Below are positions 32,047 through 32,542 of a DNA stretch of 32,542 nt, piece after piece. The DNA lies in assembly GCA_039923155.1 (NCBI GenBank), contig JBDTDI010000213.1:1-32542 (forward strand), given 5' to 3'. The position numbers were made by a program, and so were the translations under genes. This DNA is from Rhodococcus_D sp039923155 (lineage in GTDB: Bacteria > Actinomycetota > Actinomycetes > Mycobacteriales > Mycobacteriaceae). Position 1 is the stretch's first letter; every line of letters starts with the position of its first letter. Below the pieces are notes generated by a model. That model saw nothing but the letters and a program-made list of their open reading frames with translations. It did not search any database and was not told the DNA's origin.

Positions 32047-32460
32047 ATGGCACGACTCATCTCGCTGGAGCAGGCCGAGGCGGTTGTCCGGGCGTGCAAG
32101 GCGGAGGCGGACCGCATCGGGCAGCCGATGAACATCGCGGTGGTCGACGACGGTGCGAACCTGGTGACGTTCAGCTCGATGGACGGCACGAAGCTCGTCG
32201 GCGTCGACATCGCCCAGCGCAAGGCTCTGACAGCGGTCTACTTCCAGGCAGACACCAAGGACCTGGCACCACTCGTCCAGCCGGGCCAGCCCCTGTTCGG
32301 TATCGAGTCGACATCGGGCGGGAGGCTGGTTGTCTTCGGTGGCGGTGTCCTGCTGCGTGACGCCTACGGTGAGGTGGCCGGTGGGGTCGGGGTCAGCGCC
32401 GGCAGTGTCGAGCAGGACCATCAGGTTGCCGACGCCGGACGGGCGGTGTTCGTGCCCTAG
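32047..32460 (+). CDS. GlcG/HbpS-family protein
   Basis: A 137-residue protein of the GlcG/HbpS (DUF336) family. It begins ISLEQAEAVVRACKAEADRIG, then NIAVVDDGANLVTFSSMDGTKLVGVDIAQRKALTA, and carries GIESTSGGRLVVFGGGVLLR and GEVAGGVGVSAGSVEQDHQVA, all family hallmarks. Some members bind haem or cobalamin-type cofactors; others sit in catabolic operons with unknown roles. No signal peptide is present, unlike secreted HbpS. TGAGGAGGTCACGAC gives it a strong ribosome site. A hairpin region follows directly. Confidence 0.9.
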   Translation: MARLISLEQAEAVVRACKAEADRIGQPMNIAVVDDGANLVTFSSMDGTKLVGVDIAQRKALTAVYFQADTKDLAPLVQPGQPLFGIESTSGGRLVVFGGGVLLRDAYGEVAGGVGVSAGSVEQDHQVADAGRAVFVP

Positions 32461-32470
32461 CCGGGACTGG

Positions 32471-32513
32471 CGGGGCGGAGCCCCGTCGCACCGAGGCGCA
32501 CCACGCGACGGGG
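32471..32513 (+). terminator. Two mutually exclusive hairpins after the GlcG-like gene
   Basis: CGGGGC-GGA-GCCCCG (32471-32485) is a compact hairpin. CCCCGTCGC (32481-32489) pairs with GCGACGGGG (32505-32513) as an alternative. They share CCCCG, so only one can form. Together they look like a terminator without a T-run, or an attenuator before the next gene. CTGCAGGAG at the window's end resembles a ribosome site for that gene. Confidence 0.5.
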
Positions 32514-32542
32514 CGACAACTTCGCGCGCCGAGCTGCAGGAG

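Noticed and set aside
1..32542. tRNA, rRNA or riboswitch genes
   Set aside because: No T-loop-like GTTCRA pattern with a matching acceptor stem and no familiar aptamer sequence was found by eye on either strand; a covariance search could still find one.

Overview
The window is very GC-rich, with G/C strongly preferred at third codon positions, frequent GTG starts, GTGA stop/start overlaps and probable leaderless promoters. With families such as SCO6745-like, PAC2, SHOCT and MazF, this points to an actinobacterium (Actinomycetes). I cannot resolve the genus; a Pseudonocardiales- or Geodermatophilales-like organism is a guess.

Layout. 1-4.7 kb: the end of paaE (phenylacetyl-CoA epoxidase reductase), a convergent HSL-family esterase, two small membrane proteins, and a divergent NarL-type response regulator/histidine kinase pair. 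4.7-16.7 kb: a minus-strand operon of four very large coupled genes (in transcription order: DUF6603 protein, 1094 aa, 1383 aa and 583 aa proteins). The three downstream proteins resemble uncharacterised conserved families, and I know of no experimental description of this set. 17.2-24.9 kb: ordinary single genes and short operons (metallo-beta-lactamase-fold hydrolase, amidase, DoxX protein, PAC2 protein, SCO6745-like protein, and an Asp-box propeller coupled to a MoaD/ThiS-like protein).

24.9-30.7 kb looks decayed or error-rich. It holds an amidohydrolase with two single-base losses, a SHOCT gene with one extra G, a multicopper oxidase cut to about 77 codons that meets head-on the first codons of an SMR-like gene, an intact MazF toxin behind an apparently frameshifted antitoxin, and several orphan coding scraps. 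Between them lie intact genes (MetX-like hydrolase, isochorismatase-like hydrolase, a methyltransferase). 31.0-32.5 kb: a second methyltransferase and a GlcG/HbpS-family protein.

Two results stand out. First, the 31.0 kb methyltransferase stops at an in-frame TGA after a GMQ motif. The same frame continues for 28 well-formed codons beginning with Cys, and a 6-bp stem with a GGUC loop lies 15-30 nt after the TGA, where a bacterial SECIS would sit. It may be a selenocysteine methyltransferase. Second, the four-gene DUF6603 operon is a good candidate for an undescribed multi-protein assembly. No tRNA, rRNA, CRISPR, transposase or phage structural gene was seen.
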